Origin: Ciona intestinalis
Lineage: Eukaryota; Chordata; Ascidiacea; Phlebobranchia; Cionidae
Assembly: GCF_000224145.3 (NCBI RefSeq)
Contig: NC_020167.2
Location: forward strand, 2,681,611 to 2,745,610
DNA length: 64,000 nucleotides
Reading direction: 5' to 3'
The translations under genes were made by a program, and so were the position numbers. Each line of letters begins with the position of its first letter. Position 1 is the stretch's first letter. Under the pieces are notes generated by a model, which saw only the letters and a program-made list of their open reading frames with translations, was not told the DNA's origin and ran no database searches. Positions 34,601-49,600 of the stretch are shown here, piece by piece.

Positions 34601-37600
34601 TATATTGTGTTTGTGTGTATGTGTGTGTGCCACTGTGATGGAACGCTTCTTTATAGAACATGACCACATTATAACACAAATCCTTGAGCCACCACTTTGA
34701 TTTATGTAATTATATTTTAAGAAGCTGGACAAACTGAACAATCAAAGATCGAAAGAACCAGATGGATTTATAACAAAATAAAGACATTAGACATGGAAAC
34801 AATACAACCAGACTTATGCAAAACTACATGGCAGACTACTACCTCTCAGGATTATAAAACGAAAACTTAAATGATTTGCATTATATTAACCTTGACAAAA
34901 CCAAGTAATATAGCGTGGTTCAACAGCCTCGGTACATCAGGTTTAATAAAAGATAAATCAACATTAATCTACAAAACACTACCAAACTGGTTAATCTATG
35001 ATTCAAACCAGAGAGTCAAATTTATCTACAATAAAATCACACAATAAGTGCCACCAATAAAACCAATACCACACAGTGTATAGGCCTATCACCAAGAAAA
35101 CCACGCCAAATTGAAATCCCACCATCCGTGACGAAAACCTACCACAAAATCAGCGGGAAATCCACCAAGATATATAACGGGATCCTTGCCCAGTTTCATA
35201 TGCTTTCTCTTCTTTGGTTTAATAACCTTTCTCTTGCCTAGCAGGTTCCAGTTATTATCTTGCACTTCAAGTGAAGACTCACCAATCGTTCTGATGTTGT
35301 GTGTTGATGTGTAAATTATTAGATGTGTTTTGGGCATTGTAAGTGCATGTAATTAATATAGATTTATATTAAAATATGGTAAAATTTAACCACACTAACC
35401 TTCGAACTATGATCTTGTGCCATTGTCCAGTGTTGATTGCAACATCACTCTCAAGTTGTCTGAATCCATTTCCCACTTTGAAGTAATACCTCACCTTACC
35501 ATTAACAGTTTCTACTGCACCAAAGTCACCATCGGACCTCTGCATGGAAAAGTCAATAAGTGCTATGCATAAGTTAATGTATTTACATTGTTATGGTAAT
35601 TAAATGTGACATTGGTATTATAATCAGGAAAACTAAAAAATAATGATATGTTAGGACAAGACGCGAAAATGTTATTACTTACAGCAGCATCACCAATGTA
35701 CATGAGTGAGTTGTCAGCAGCTTCTGGGTCAACGTTGACGTAAAATTCAGCAATGAGGTTATTTTCAAGTCCTTGAACAGTAACAGGGGTACGAAGTTGC
35801 ACATATTGCACAGGTTGACCTTCTGGTACACTCGTGAATTGCATTGAAGATTTAACCTGAATAAGGTTATACATTAAATTTTAATGATTGTTTTTGTTAT
35901 ACTTATTCCATAAAATTGAACCAGAGGGGTTCAATTATTGATGTTGTGACATGCTTGCTTACCCCATTTGCAACATGTCTAGTGAGTGAGATCTTCTTTT
36001 TAATATCATCAATCTTCTGTAGAAGCCCAAGACTGCTCTCCAACCCACGAAGTCTCTCTACCTTGGCTTGCGTGTTCTGTGTTGTGCTCTCAAGTACAGG
36101 TACGCTCGTCTCTAAGTCAGTTACTAAAACATGAATGCAAATTACGCAATCTAGCTTAAAAAAATTAGCAACAGGTCAAATAGTTTCTTTACCAAACAAA
36201 AAAATCTCAAATACACCCAATTCAACTTACACAACTGTTCAGTTACAGCAAGCTCTCTTGCTAAATCGGTGTTGGGATCTGGTGCATTCCTAATTTGATC
36301 TTGTAAAATATCAGCTTGAACCGTGGCTTCATCTGCTGCTCTATCTGCCTCAGCAGCAATATCTTGAGTTGAAGCGATGTCAGCATCCATAGTTCCTTCA
36401 GTTAAAATAAAATTTGTTAAACTTAATCCATACATATGAATCTATAATTTAAAAATGTCTTAATAAATCAACTGTACCTCTGTCCAAAGCATCAATAGCA
36501 GCATTCAGAGAATCCAACTGATTGTTCAAGGATGTTACACTGGCTTCCTGTTCTGTAAGTTTATCTTTTGTCATCATCATGTTATCTTGCAAATTGCTAA
36601 TATCATTTTGCTGAAGATCTTGTGTTTCTGACAGAAGGTTGCTGCTCCTCTGTTCTGCTGCCTCCGCTGCGGCTTGCAGGTTCTTATCAGCAACATCATT
36701 TTCAGCCTTTGTTGCCTCCTAAATGCAAAAAAATAAAATAGTTTTAAAGTGGAATCACCAACAAAAATATACAAATGTTGTCATATTTAAATTTAAACTC
36801 TTGAATCTTACCATCAATGCTTCTTCTGCCGCATTTGCAGCGTTGGTCATAGCAATGTAAATCTCCTGGTAAACGTTTGCTGCTCGGTGTGGTTGGGAAT
36901 CAGTTTCAACGATCGCACTGAGTGCTGCAGCATCATCGGCAAGCTGAGCCGCTTTTGCAATTGACTAAAACATAAAATTAGTTCAGGAAAATCTACTTTT
37001 ATGTAATACATTATAAATAAATGTACTGTAAACGATTTCTAAGTGTATTTGTCTATTATCAAACATAGGTCATAATACTTACAGCATTAGCCAGTACTGT
37101 TGCACTCTCTAGCTCGGTAGAAAGGTTATCATAGAAAGGCTGCAGCCTTCCAATGCTCTCTGTCAGACCAGTATGCAATTGGTCAAGCTCATCAATTCCG
37201 TTTGTGATTGGTCCATTCACAGAAGTCACTGATGCATTCAGCAATGTTTCCGCATCAGTGAGCAAGTCTTCTACCATAGCCGAGTCAGAATTGATTTCTG
37301 TAAGGTAACATAAATGTCAGAATATTGAAGCTCTTTTGGAAATAAGCAGCAAAACACTTCAGCAACATGCAGCCATGTCAATGACACATAATACACCCAA
37401 AGCTTATTATTTTACAGTTTAAACTTCATGCAAAAATTTTGAAAATTTGTTAATAGGTAAAAGGTATCTACAATTTTATTATCAGCATTTAGCAACATTA
37501 GAATCACTGTATTGTGTGAATTTTCACCAGGAAAACTTAGTAACAACAATTAATCACAAAACAAATGTTAAAATACGTTTAACATCTTGATTCCAAATCT

Positions 37601-40600
37601 ACTTAGTTATTAATTATCGAAGAACTACAAGCAAAACAACATGCATAAGAAGCAGGAACACCAAAGTACCATGCATTGCCCACTCACTGTTGATGGAATC
37701 TGTCATCTCTGTGAGGTTTTTTCTATTAACAGCATTTGCTGTCGTGGCATCATTTACGTCTAAGATTGCGTCATTGAGTTTAGATCGAAGATCCTTAAGC
37801 TTGTTGCGTTTTGTTGTGAGTTCTTCACCAAGAGCATCAACTTTATTTGAAGCATTTGTGGCAGGCACGGTAAAGTTTGTGTTGATTCGGTCGAACACTG
37901 GAATTAAAATGTTGTTAAATTAATTTTAAAGACATCCTATTCTACAGGCTGTTTGATAAAGTAAATGACACTGAACATTTTATAAGCTTCTTGATTTCCA
38001 TAATTGTTAATTTAATTTCCGTGAAATCTTTTCAGAGGAAAGTTTTTTTTTCTTTTTTTTTAATTCTTAAATTTATTTAACTTACAATCTGTTGCAAGAC
38101 CAAGTTCTAAATCTGCAGCTGATTTCATTGGAACAAAATCTCGCTCTTGCATCCGAGATAAAATCATCTCTGCATCTCTGAGTTTTTGATAATAGTCATC
38201 TGCATCACCAGAGGCTTCTTCATTAAGCTGAAGGAATATTGATCATAAAGTTAAATATGAAATTGAAATTTGTTGATTTTAAACTGTAAAATTAAAATGC
38301 GTTGATTTATTCAGGGTCGTCTTACTATTCATTGCTGTATGACCTATGCACCTATGGAATTTAAAAGAAAGGTTGTAATATTCAAACCTTCATCTTGAGG
38401 TCTGCAACATCGGCCATAAATTCTCCAGCGACAGTCTCAAGTGCCATTGCATTTGCGAGTCCATTCATTGTCACATTTTCAGTTTCAGTCACTTTTCCAA
38501 GTAGCACTTCAGTATGGTTGCACATTTCCGAAACCTAAATAGGGGTTTTTCGTTTAGATTGGTGCAAAATATTTACATAGATATTAACAGAAAGTGTGTG
38601 CTACTTTTGAATTGTTTTATCAATTTAATCAAATCCACAATGCCCATTCAATTAAAACAAAAGAAGCGGTGCACTAAAAGAAATGTTCGAATTTGAGAAT
38701 AAAAATATACAACAGATGCATGCAAGACAAGCAACTTACTGCGGATTCTCCGTATGAAATCACAAGGAAAATGTCGTTAAACGACGACGAGGGTGGCTGA
38801 TTCAGGCCGGCAGCGCTTCTGGTCATGCCAGAACCGTCAATCTAATTCATTGTGCAACAATTGTTATCAAAATTGCTTTGATAAACAGCTAGTTTGATCA
38901 AACAAACCTTGCTACTATGCAATGCAAATTAAATGCAAAATTATCAGCGTTTTAAAAACACTTAAGTGTGCATAAGCCACTGTGGTGCAGTGATAATAAC
39001 CTAGGCAAGTGCTAAGCTTAGCTAAGAGCTGTGCTAGAAGGTAGCTTTACTTTTCTAAAAGCATAGAGCTGGATATTTAGCGAGTAATTACAAAATAACA
39101 TGCATATTTGCCAAGAGCTATAACTGTTTGACATCATATGTTATCTACAGATAACATGCCATGAAACAGTGATTCATTCAACATAAAAGCCATTTCTTTC
39201 ATTTTAAATTGAAAATAAAAGAAGCAAAACTTAGATAATATTCATATTATTTTAAGGTTTGTGTCTTACATCCTCTCCACTGCCGGAAACCATCTCTTCA
39301 AGACCAGCAAGTCCCCCTCCCAAGAGGTTGTTAGCACTTCTCACAGTTCCAGTCATAAAACCTTCTTCGATGAGACTGTTGTTCTGTTAAAAGTAAATGT
39401 TTAATTATAACTTGTTTTAAAACGAGGTACAACATATTTATTACTAACCCAGTATGCCAAGTGTAAAGTAGGACAGGCTACACTACCGCATAATACATTA
39501 GAAAATCTGGTAATTTTAATTTACCGCTGCGTTTTCAATCAGTTGTTGCAGTTCCTGGAGCTTCCTGTATGCGTGGACTCCAACAGAGATGTTGGCAAGC
39601 TGAGAAAAAGCTGCGTTCACTTGATATGTCATTGGTTCAACTTCATCAAGCAGATCATCTGTGCAGGTTCCACATCCTTCAAAACAGGTGTTAATATAAG
39701 TTTCAATCATGTGGGTACCCAAATTTATTTAATGCAATATGATGGTTTTTATAGCAATAACTAAGTTATCGATTTTTAGGAGATTACTTACTCTCACACT
39801 CCCGAGCGCCTGGTGGTAAAATATGACGGGCAAGTTCACACTGATCACATTGTACTCCGGTGATTCCTGGTGGGCATTCACATTGACCATTCACTGGATT
39901 GCATGGCCCATTGTTGCGACAATTGCAAGCTGTATATGAATACAGAAAGTTAGGAAACAGAAACAAATATTAAGTGTTCAAACTGTTTCAAATTATAGTG
40001 TTGGCCTTATGACTGGCTTGACATTGGCCCGTATTTTAAGCTGGTCAAATATATGATTCTTACGTTTGCATCCCATTTCAGAGTAATCATAAAATCCAGG
40101 CGCGCATCTGTCACATCGAGCGCCAACAATGTTTGGAGCGCACTGACATTCACCAGTGTTGACATCACAGACGCTGTTCAATGCACCTTCAGCACATGCA
40201 CAGTTCTGGCAACCGGTGCAACTATCGAAATTGTAAAATCCTGCAAAAAGGTGTGGTTTTAATATGTATTGAAATAACAATGTGCTCAACCTGTGCTTTA
40301 GTAAAATATAGTGTACTGCTTGGCCAAAAGTTTAATTTTAAAGAATTTAGTGTCTTACCTGGTTCACAAGTATCACACAGACTTCCGATTACATGAGGTT
40401 GACATGAGCAATGTCCCATCATATGATCACAAACATTTGTTCCACATGCGTCACATGCGCACTCTGTGCAGTTCCGTGCAATTATGGCATCACCAAAGTA
40501 ACCATCTGCACATCTTTCACAATATTTTCCTCCAGTGTTGAACATACATTCACTGCATTCGCCTGTTTGTAACAATAAAGAATTTATCTTTTTTCTAATT

Positions 40601-43600
40601 TATCATTTTATTTAAACAAAAGCTTTTTTTCTTAACATTAGTACAGCCAAAATATTTTTTGATCTTTTATATATAATATGATCTGAATTTAGTATTTTCA
40701 CATCACTTTTAAATTAGCTTTATATAATATAACTTTAATTTTAATATTATATGTTTTCACACCAGTTCTATACAAAGTATCACCCCTTACTCACCTGTCA
40801 ATGGATCACAAGTTTCCATGATAAGATTGGGGTCAAGGTTTCCATGACAGTTGCATGGTTGGCATGATCCACCATACACAGCTGGGTTTCCAAAGTAGCC
40901 GGATGCACACAGTTCACATCGTGCACCAGTGTAACCGACTTGGCAGTAACACACAAGTTCTCCTGATAAAAAAGTACATTTGAAAAAAACTTTCAAAAAA
41001 ACACAATTGTCCGTTTTTAACTTCCAAAATGTTTGAAAATGAAGCCAATTATGTCACCCATATAGGAGCAGTAATGTTTGTATTAAAACTTTCCCTTGTA
41101 TTTTATAAAATCTAATTTCAATTACACCTATATAGAACTTACCATCAAGTTGCTCACAAGTATCGGCAAAGTTTCCATCTTCCATTGGGAAAGGGCATGG
41201 ACAAGGTTGGCATGCATCAATTTCACCACTTGTAGCATTACCAATGTAACCATCAATACAAACATCACAGTTATCGCCACCCTGCACAATTCAAGAGGTA
41301 AGACACAAGTTTTAGATAACTTGAATATTTTAAGCCATACCAAAATTATAAAAAAAGAAGTTTTTTAACTGAAAGCTCTCTGAATACATTTTAAATGGTT
41401 CTGAACTAAACTTACAGTGTTATGCAGACAGTCTTTCGATGAAATTGGGCCAACTTCATCACAAGTCACGCAATGTCCATAACAATCACATTGTTTGCAA
41501 TATCCAAGGTATGGCCCCCTTTGATCTCTGTAGTAGCCGGCATCACAAAATTCACAAGAATGTCCATGGTAGCCTAATAAACAACTCTGTGATTAATGAG
41601 AAGCTGTTTGATGGTTTCTTATGTTTTGTTATACACATCATTGTGTCAAAAACTTTCTAAAAATTAGGTTTTATCTCATGTTTACCTGGTGGGCAACTGC
41701 ATTCCTCGACACTTGGGATGGTTGCTCCTGATCCAAGCGGAAGTGAGTAGTCGGTGGTCGTCATGACAACATCCCTGAGGCTCACACTTGATACTCCAAC
41801 TTCCGGAGCAGCTCTGATGTGGAGAGATTGAAGATCAGATAAGACCATCATCAGCTCTGCTCTGGTGACTTGAATATCTATAAAGAATGAGTGAATACAT
41901 TTATTTGTATCTTCTCTCACTAAGATGATAAAAGTTTACAAAAGCTAAAAGATAGGAAGGGTAAAATGACACACTTATAGATAAAACAGAAGTCCAAAAC
42001 TTTTTAGAAAAATACATGACGGGTACACCTGAGAGGTAAGCAGTTAGGACACAATTATGCCAACGCTTTGTATAGTCGCAATCATGCCAACACTTTGTAT
42101 ATTCGCAACTTACTGCTTTGTTCATGTTTGAAGTTATGTTCCGAAAGCTTCAAGTTCACGTTTTCATATCCTCCTTCATTAACCCATCCAATTACCATGT
42201 TGTTACCCTTATAAACAAATCAAAAGTGTTATGTGCTTAAAAAAATCTGACAGAAAAACGTGTTTGTAAAAATACAAATTTTGCAGACAAATATATCTAT
42301 AGAAATGCAGTAATAATTGCACAAACTGCACAAACGAAATTTAACCATTGAAGAAAGTTACCTTAAGTATGACATCAGGAACTGGAGCTAGAAGAGGAGC
42401 GGGCTGAGCAGATCCAACTGATCCAAAATCAGCATCACCACGTCCTCCAAATGAATATGAAGCTATGTAACGAAGGTCACCACCATATGAACCAACCTTT
42501 TCCCCAAGATACGTCTGCAAAAAAAAAGGTTTGTTGGTCGCGTGGTATTTAACAACTGTGATGAATTAAGGGAGATCTAGTGCGTATGAAGTTAACGATT
42601 CTAGGAACAAAATAATATTCAGGATCAAGTGCTATAAAATACATAACAGACATCTTTATTTGAATAAGAGACTGATCATGCCATTTTAGGCAAAATATAT
42701 CTCAAAGAATTAGCACCCTATGTTCAAAATTTATATTTTATAGCTGGATTTTTAATACCTTTGGTGCAGCCCAATAGATCTTAGCCGACTGTGGGTCTTG
42801 AGCACCACCATTGTTAGCAACATCAACACGGAGTGTTTGGCCATCAGAAGATGTTTCAACTTCAGGAACAGGCCTGAAAAAAACGAAAGTTAAAATATGA
42901 AAAAGCCAATGAGTGCAAGGAATTTAACAACGTGTTCTGGGGCGTACTGCCTTCAGATGTTGGACACTCACTCTTGTAGGTACAGCATCCTCCAGTTAGT
43001 CATGTCATAAATTTCAGTTGCAGGGTATTGTGTGGGTGTGCAGCTATCACTTACTCCAAAGCAGAAACATTCAGTGCATCCATTTGGATTGGTACCATTA
43101 AGGTTAAATGAACCCTGGAATAACAACATGGTTCAATTAGTTGTGTTTGACAAAATTTTTTTTAGGGGTAAATTTTAAAAAGAAAAACTAAAAGAGTTTA
43201 CTCACATCTTTGCATCTGTCACACTGTAATCCAGCCACATTAGGCTTGCAGAGACATTGGCCAGTGATTGGGTTACAACCATCTGATGCTCTTCCACGCT
43301 CATCACACTGGCACTTGCGGCAGTTCGGGAATCCAAAGTACCCAGGCTTGCATTGGTCACATCTGGCATTTAATTTTATGGTTAAAAACTTCATAAAAGC
43401 CATAGAAAATCAAAAAAGTGTTAAACGCACCTTTGTCCGGTTACCGTTTCTTTGCAGTTACATTGCCCATCAGCAACATCACAACCACGGTCAGTTACAT
43501 TTTCAACTCCATCAGCGTTGCAATCACATTCCAAACAACCTTGGATTGGATCGAAGGAGTGTGTAAGAGGTTGGCACTCATCACATGCAGGGGCAATGGT

Positions 43601-46600
43601 GTTGACTGGACAGATGCAGTTTCCATTGACTGGATCACACATCGCACCACCACAGTCACATGGTTGGCAATTGGGAAAGCTGAAATATCCGGTCTTACAT
43701 CGCTCGCATTGACGTCCAATTACGTTTGGTCTACATGGACATTGACCTCCATATGCCTGCATGTAAACAAGGGTTACATTAGTTATGTACCACTGTATAA
43801 TACTGTAAAAGTTTAAATGGATATTTTACCTCACAAGCAGCATCTCCGCCACCCACAGTACCAGCACCCGAACAGTTGCATGGAAGTGCACCAGCATTGT
43901 GGTTGACTGTAAGTGAAAAGATCGATTCCTGGCAGAACTCAGATGGGTTTTCCAAAGTGCCGTAAAAGCTCTGAAAGAAATTAAAAACAATAAAATCATT
44001 TCCTTATAACTTTTACTGTTTGTCTTACCTGTTGTCCATCTGTGCCACATTTTCTGATAAAATCGCTAGATTTGTCAGTAGGGGAAAGGTTGAGCAGCTT
44101 TGGATTGTAGTCTGCCTCTGGCACCGCAAGCACATATTGAACCCAGAATGCTTTGCCTGAAAGAAAAAAAAATGTTTACAAAAATTACAAAAGCTAATTT
44201 ATTTATGTATATTAAACTTAGTCAACTTTACAAAAACAAATGTATACACACCATTGGGAACAGTGATCGTGAAGGTAGTTGTTGGGACAGTAATATCAAC
44301 CACAACGCTTCCATCATCCTTAGTAACAACTGCCCGGCAACCATCAGCACTGGGACAGTATGTGATGTTGGCGTCACCAGTGGAAGCAATCCCGCCATCA
44401 ATCACCACACGTGGTGCAAAACTTATGTGATCAGGGTTGTAGAAATGAACAAGGAAGACATATCTAGTGAAACACAATTTATTTTATTAATGTTATAACA
44501 CATGTAAGTGTGTGAGTCTTCCTATAAGAGTAAAGTCTTGCTCATTACCCTTAACTTGGCCATATACACCAACACCCATCTGTGTGGTTCAAACAAAAAT
44601 TAAAAAAATTTTCATTTATGGAAAATTTTTAGGAAACGTTGTTTTAACCTAAGTAATACATTACTACCCACCTTCCAGGCCTAAGGTTCATTGGTATCTG
44701 CAGAGTGGTTTGTCCACCTCCAGTTACATCAGCACCATCCAAATAAACTAGTTGTACACTCTCATCATTGATATTGTCGGGCAATGTCGGTGGTGCAGGC
44801 TCATCATCTCCATCAACTGTGGTTGGCACAGGTACGTTGAATTTTGAACTTCCGAGTGGAACTGGGTACACCGATGTAACACACCTGCAATATTTTTATG
44901 TTAAAAACTTATCTCTATAAAAATGTGCTTGTTGGTGGTATTATAATAATTAAAGTAAAACAGGATTTTTACAGCATAAAGATAGTTGTAGTTTCCTTTC
45001 TTTTTATTTTTTAAAATGATATGACCTTCCCTATCGTTTAAAGAAATACATAAAAAATTGTTTATGTTATGTTTTATAACTTACTGATCAAAGGCAGGAC
45101 CGGTTGTTGTAATGCAAAGTGGTTTTGGTTCAACCAACTCCATCGTCCATTCAGAATATGGGATTGCCGTCAATGACTTGATGTAAAATGAAGCACCTGC
45201 CTCTGTTGTCATGGTGACTCTCATAGTTGGAAGAGACAGCTCGAACACCTGAATTTCAACATTTTTCTTAAGTTCTATACTTTACTTACATATTTTTTAA
45301 TATTAACATTACTAGCTCTATCCTTGCATGGATTACAAAATATAAAAAATGTTTAAATTTGAAAATTGAGTCAGAAACAATAGTCGTTACAACACAAGTG
45401 TTCTATTGATACACCTTGTGCCCAATGTTAACGCTCTGATAATTTTCATATAACATATTTACCTTAACATCATCAAGAACACCAAGAGCAACTTGTCTGC
45501 ACAAGAATGAGTAAGGACAAGCGTAGACATTGAACTTAACATCTGAATAATCATTAGCTGCTCCATCTGACACTGTCACTGAAGATCTTTGTAACCTATA
45601 TCACAAACATTGGTAAATAGGGATGACATTACAAAAATTAACATTTGTAAAACAGAAACTTTTGAATTTTTTTTTTATATAAATTCAAAATTTCTTTATT
45701 ACTTACTGGTTTTGTGTGCTCGCATATTCAAGAACAAGAACATATTTCCCAGCTTGCGGCAGAGCGATATCAACAGTGTAGGTTTGTTGTTCAGCAACCC
45801 CACTTGTTCCATCAAGAACCAGCATCTCTGGGTGGGCGGTGGAAGGAGAGTCAGTCCTAAACAAAGTAAAGTTGATGTGAAAGTTTGTTGGGTTCAAGAT
45901 TATTCATTGTTACTGTGTTATTTACTAGAGGTAGCACAATGGTTAAGGAATGATATTAATTCTTACCTTAAACTACCAGCATGGTTGGTTACATCAACCA
46001 TGGTGAAGCCACCAAGACTTGGATGAGTGAACATGACGCACTCAGTGTCACTTGAGGTTATGGATGGAATGCATGGGACGGTGGATGTAAGTTGAAGAAT
46101 GCCAGGCTCATAGTATTCAGATGGAAGAAGAACAAGATAATCAATGAGAAGACCTAAAGAGGGATTAAGAGTTGTTTAGATTAAAATATGTATCTATTTT
46201 AAATACCATAGAAAATTTGTAAAAACAAAAATAAATTGATAAAAAGTTTATAACAAAAAACAATTTTGTTTTTCATGGGAATTTTACCTGGTTGAGCTTC
46301 AATAACAATTGTCCATACGCCTTTGTTCAAAACAAATGGTGTTGAGACAGTTACCATTCTTGGTTCACTTGTGACTTCAAATGTAACTTTTTGGCTCTGA
46401 CCAGGACCTGATGTTACAGTGGTAAAAGTTAACAGAGTATAGCAAGGAAACAATGACAACTTCATGCAGTGACCAACATGGTTATCAGAAAAATCACAGC
46501 AAAAATCACTCTTGGCAAGAATGAACTAAATACAAAACAAATCATGCATGCAGCTACGGGTTTTGTCATTAGTATCCACTACTGGAATTTCGACCTTACC

Positions 46601-49600
46601 ATCAGACGGTGAATTTGAGTTTGCAGTTACGTTGGCGGACACTGATTGAGAGCCAGTGTTCACGTATCGGAACATTATCCTGTACAATCCACTGTTGTGT
46701 ACGTTCACTGGCACCACCACACTTTGCTACAGGGCGGAGGATATGGTTTTATGTGTAAGTGAAATTATTACGGTTTATAATTTTGGGATTGTAGTCTGTG
46801 CGTAGATTGAAGATGTGAGGTTGTTAGTGGAAGTGCAACAGAAAGTGGTGAAAACATTGAAACATGCAGCAAAAGCAAGGCACCGCTTTAAAAATAAATA
46901 TTTAAAAAAAACATGCTGTTTTTATGAAACCAAAATGTGGGGGTGGTGGTTATGACACTGATTGCGTGTCTGCAAGATTTTGTGCTCAGAAATTTTATCC
47001 AACATTGACAAGATACAACACAAACGACGATCATGCTTGACCACAAGTGGGCAGCACTTACAATCAACACATTCTGCTGATTCTGAACCATCCTCGTTGA
47101 GTGATGAAACAAAGTATACGGTTCCAGAGATAGCGTCGGTAGTTGGGTTAACATAACGCATGACTGCTCGGTAAAGGTTATGCGTGTTCACCGGGGCGTG
47201 CATGACGACAGTCGACTGTAGTTAGTACCGGGCACATGTGGTTAGTCACAAAATAAATAGGCACAAAAACAATGTATTATTGAACAACATAATACTCCGG
47301 TTAAGCTGCATCAGCAGGTTACATCGGGTTTTAAAGTTTGTGACTTTATAATTTCAGTAAAGCCAGTTAAATGCCATATTAGTTTAATAATATGTCAAAA
47401 TCAAACAGCAGGGAAAGGACTCTTGTTGCAAAGCAATAGACAGAAGAGCAAAAGCAGAATGACTAAAAGAAACAGTTCAGAATAGTTCGCAACAGACCCC
47501 AATGAGTTAATATCATAACTTAAAAAACTTTATCTACAAATAAAATTTGATAAATAAAAAAATAACAACAGTAAAGATTTGAATTGCCCCTATTTGAAAG
47601 CAGGGTTATGTTGCAAAAGATAATAAAAAACAAAACTAACCTGGACAACAGAGAATTTAGCATAGCCACTCATGCTGAAACCGGGGAAATCAGTTTCACT
47701 GAATCCATAACGAACTGGAAGGTTTTCTGGTGTTTTACCATACTCAAGCTCATACTGGTATTGGTACAAAGTGGGATAGTAAGAACCATCAGCAGCTCTA
47801 GTAAAGTATTATAGGTAGGTTTGTTTTGTGGTTTGCACTCTTCGTAATTTAATATTTTTAAAGCAGTGTACTTTTTTGCTTTTAAAGCTTTGTTTTTAAA
47901 CTACTACAAACCTGTTGCAACGACGCCCAGCAACTCCGGTACGGCATCGGCACTGCCCTGTGTTCTTGTCACAAGATGCAGTCATGGCACCACCAATGTC
48001 ACACTGACAGCTGGTACATCCAAGGTAGTTAAGGTCCTCCAAACCATAAAACCCATCAACACACTGTGAGCAACGTTGTGTGCAAGTGTAAGGTTTGCAG
48101 AAGCACTGTCCATCCTGAAAAACGAAGATAATTAAAATGATATAACCAAAATGTAGAATAAAAATACAAAAATATAAATATCTTTTCACATACATCACTG
48201 TCACAGTTGCCAACACCATCTAATGTTCCCTGAAGGAAGCAGTTACAGCTGACACATCCCTGGTCAATGTCATAGTGCAGTGGTTTGCACATATCACAGT
48301 TCTTTCCAACTACGTTTGGTTTGCATTCGCATTGACCCTAAAATAAGAATATTGAAAAAATTTTATAATACTTATCTTGTATCAATAATTGACAATTTTA
48401 TTCATGGCCCAATGTTCTGTATGGTATTGTGTTAAACATAATATACTTACAGTGGTGAAAGCAAGACACACTCCTGGCACAACAGATTCAATACCCCGAG
48501 CATCACAGCTGCATTCCTCACAACGAGGGAAGTTGAAATAATCTGGGGTGCAGTGATCGCACGCACGCCCACCAACATTGGGACGACACAAACACTGACC
48601 GTTGGTTTGATCACAAGTTGTTCTTTGTGAACCACGCAGGTCACAGTCACAGGAGACACAGTTGGGGTACCTAAAAATTGTCATATTACAGTATATTACT
48701 GTCTTTATATTATACCATAGGCTGAAAGCACTTCAGTTTTGAAAACTGCATTGACTATAGGTTAGTTTTTATTAAATAGACTCACCCATAGTATTCAGGG
48801 GCACATTCTTCACAACTTTCACCTCGGTAGTTGGATTTACAGTGACAACGTCCGCTGCGTGTGTCACACGTGTTGTCAAGGCTGCCAGGTTCAGTACATT
48901 GGCATTCTGTGAGAAACATTAGGTAATATGATTACTTTTATTGGAATTAGGAGTCACATAAAACATTGGATGACAAACCTTGACACACTGGGAATCCAAA
49001 GAATCCAGATCTGCAATCATCGCAACTCTGTCCAGCATACTTGTCGCCACAGATGCATTGTCCAGTAATAGGATCACAGACCTGAAAAACATATATAATA
49101 TGTTATATGAAATACTTAACCATCACTGTGTGGGATATGACTTGTTTAACATTAACATATGTATTGCAGCAAACAAATAAATCTTAATTGCTTACATTGC
49201 CAGTAGTTCCAACATCACTGCATGGGCATCTCTGACAGAGTGGATAGTTGAAGTAACCATCTGCACACTCAGTACAAGATGGTCCAGCAAATCCATCAGC
49301 ACAAGGACAAGCTCCACTGTATGGATCACACACATCAGATGCTACTCCTTCACCGGTGCACTCGCAGACTGAAGAAAAATAAGTAACAGGTTAAGGCTTA
49401 CTTTTGAATGAAAACCTTTATTTGAACTCGTAAACTCTGGGCATGTTAGCCACTTTGCCAAGGCATTAAACTATCATATTTTTCATAGCGTGATTAAATT
49501 TACAGTAAAAACGCTTATAAAACTAAACAGAACTCACCATCACACTGTGGGAAGTTAAAGAACCCCGGTGCACACTCGTCACAGTATTTTCCTGCGAAGT

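Larger units (their letters stand above)
31656..35856 (-). other. LAMA5: Laminin alpha: LG1, LG2 and start of LG3, exons 51-61
   Basis: LG1: 35856-35683, 35539-35400, then 35290-35143 or 34504-34321 (alternatives), and 34143-34010. Optional 42-nt exon 33512-33471. LG2: 33202-33028, 32806-32619, 32341-32249 and 32139-32007. First LG3 exon: 31796-31656. Marks include [39 protein letters not shown] and [20 protein letters not shown]1-3 is the integrin-binding part of laminins. Confidence 0.93.
43830..47797 (-). other. LAMA5: Laminin alpha: globular domain IV (L4b-like), exons 16-26
   Basis: Exons 47797-47641, then 47215-47062 or 46726-46600 (alternatives), 46407-46288, 46153-45967, 45856-45707, 45595-45463, 45248-45085, 44884-44672, 44463-44252, 44156-44029 and 43970-43830. 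The sequence aligns with the LAMA5 segment that begins at the [11 protein letters not shown] / FGFNPLEFENF equivalents and runs through [30 protein letters not shown] and [20 protein letters not shown] to CNCSGAGT. This region is specific to alpha-3/alpha-5 type chains. Confidence 0.9.

Noticed and set aside
34308-34700. 130-codon plus-strand frame
   Set aside because: Overlaps laminin exon 54 on the other strand and runs into a GT-repeat; no domain and no splice support.
43418-43816. 132-codon plus-strand frame across laminin LE exons
   Set aside because: It is antisense to cysteine-rich LE coding sequence; the opposite-strand reading has the full LE pattern and correct splice sites.
44100-44498. 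132-codon plus-strand frame
   Set aside because: Antisense shadow of laminin exon 24.
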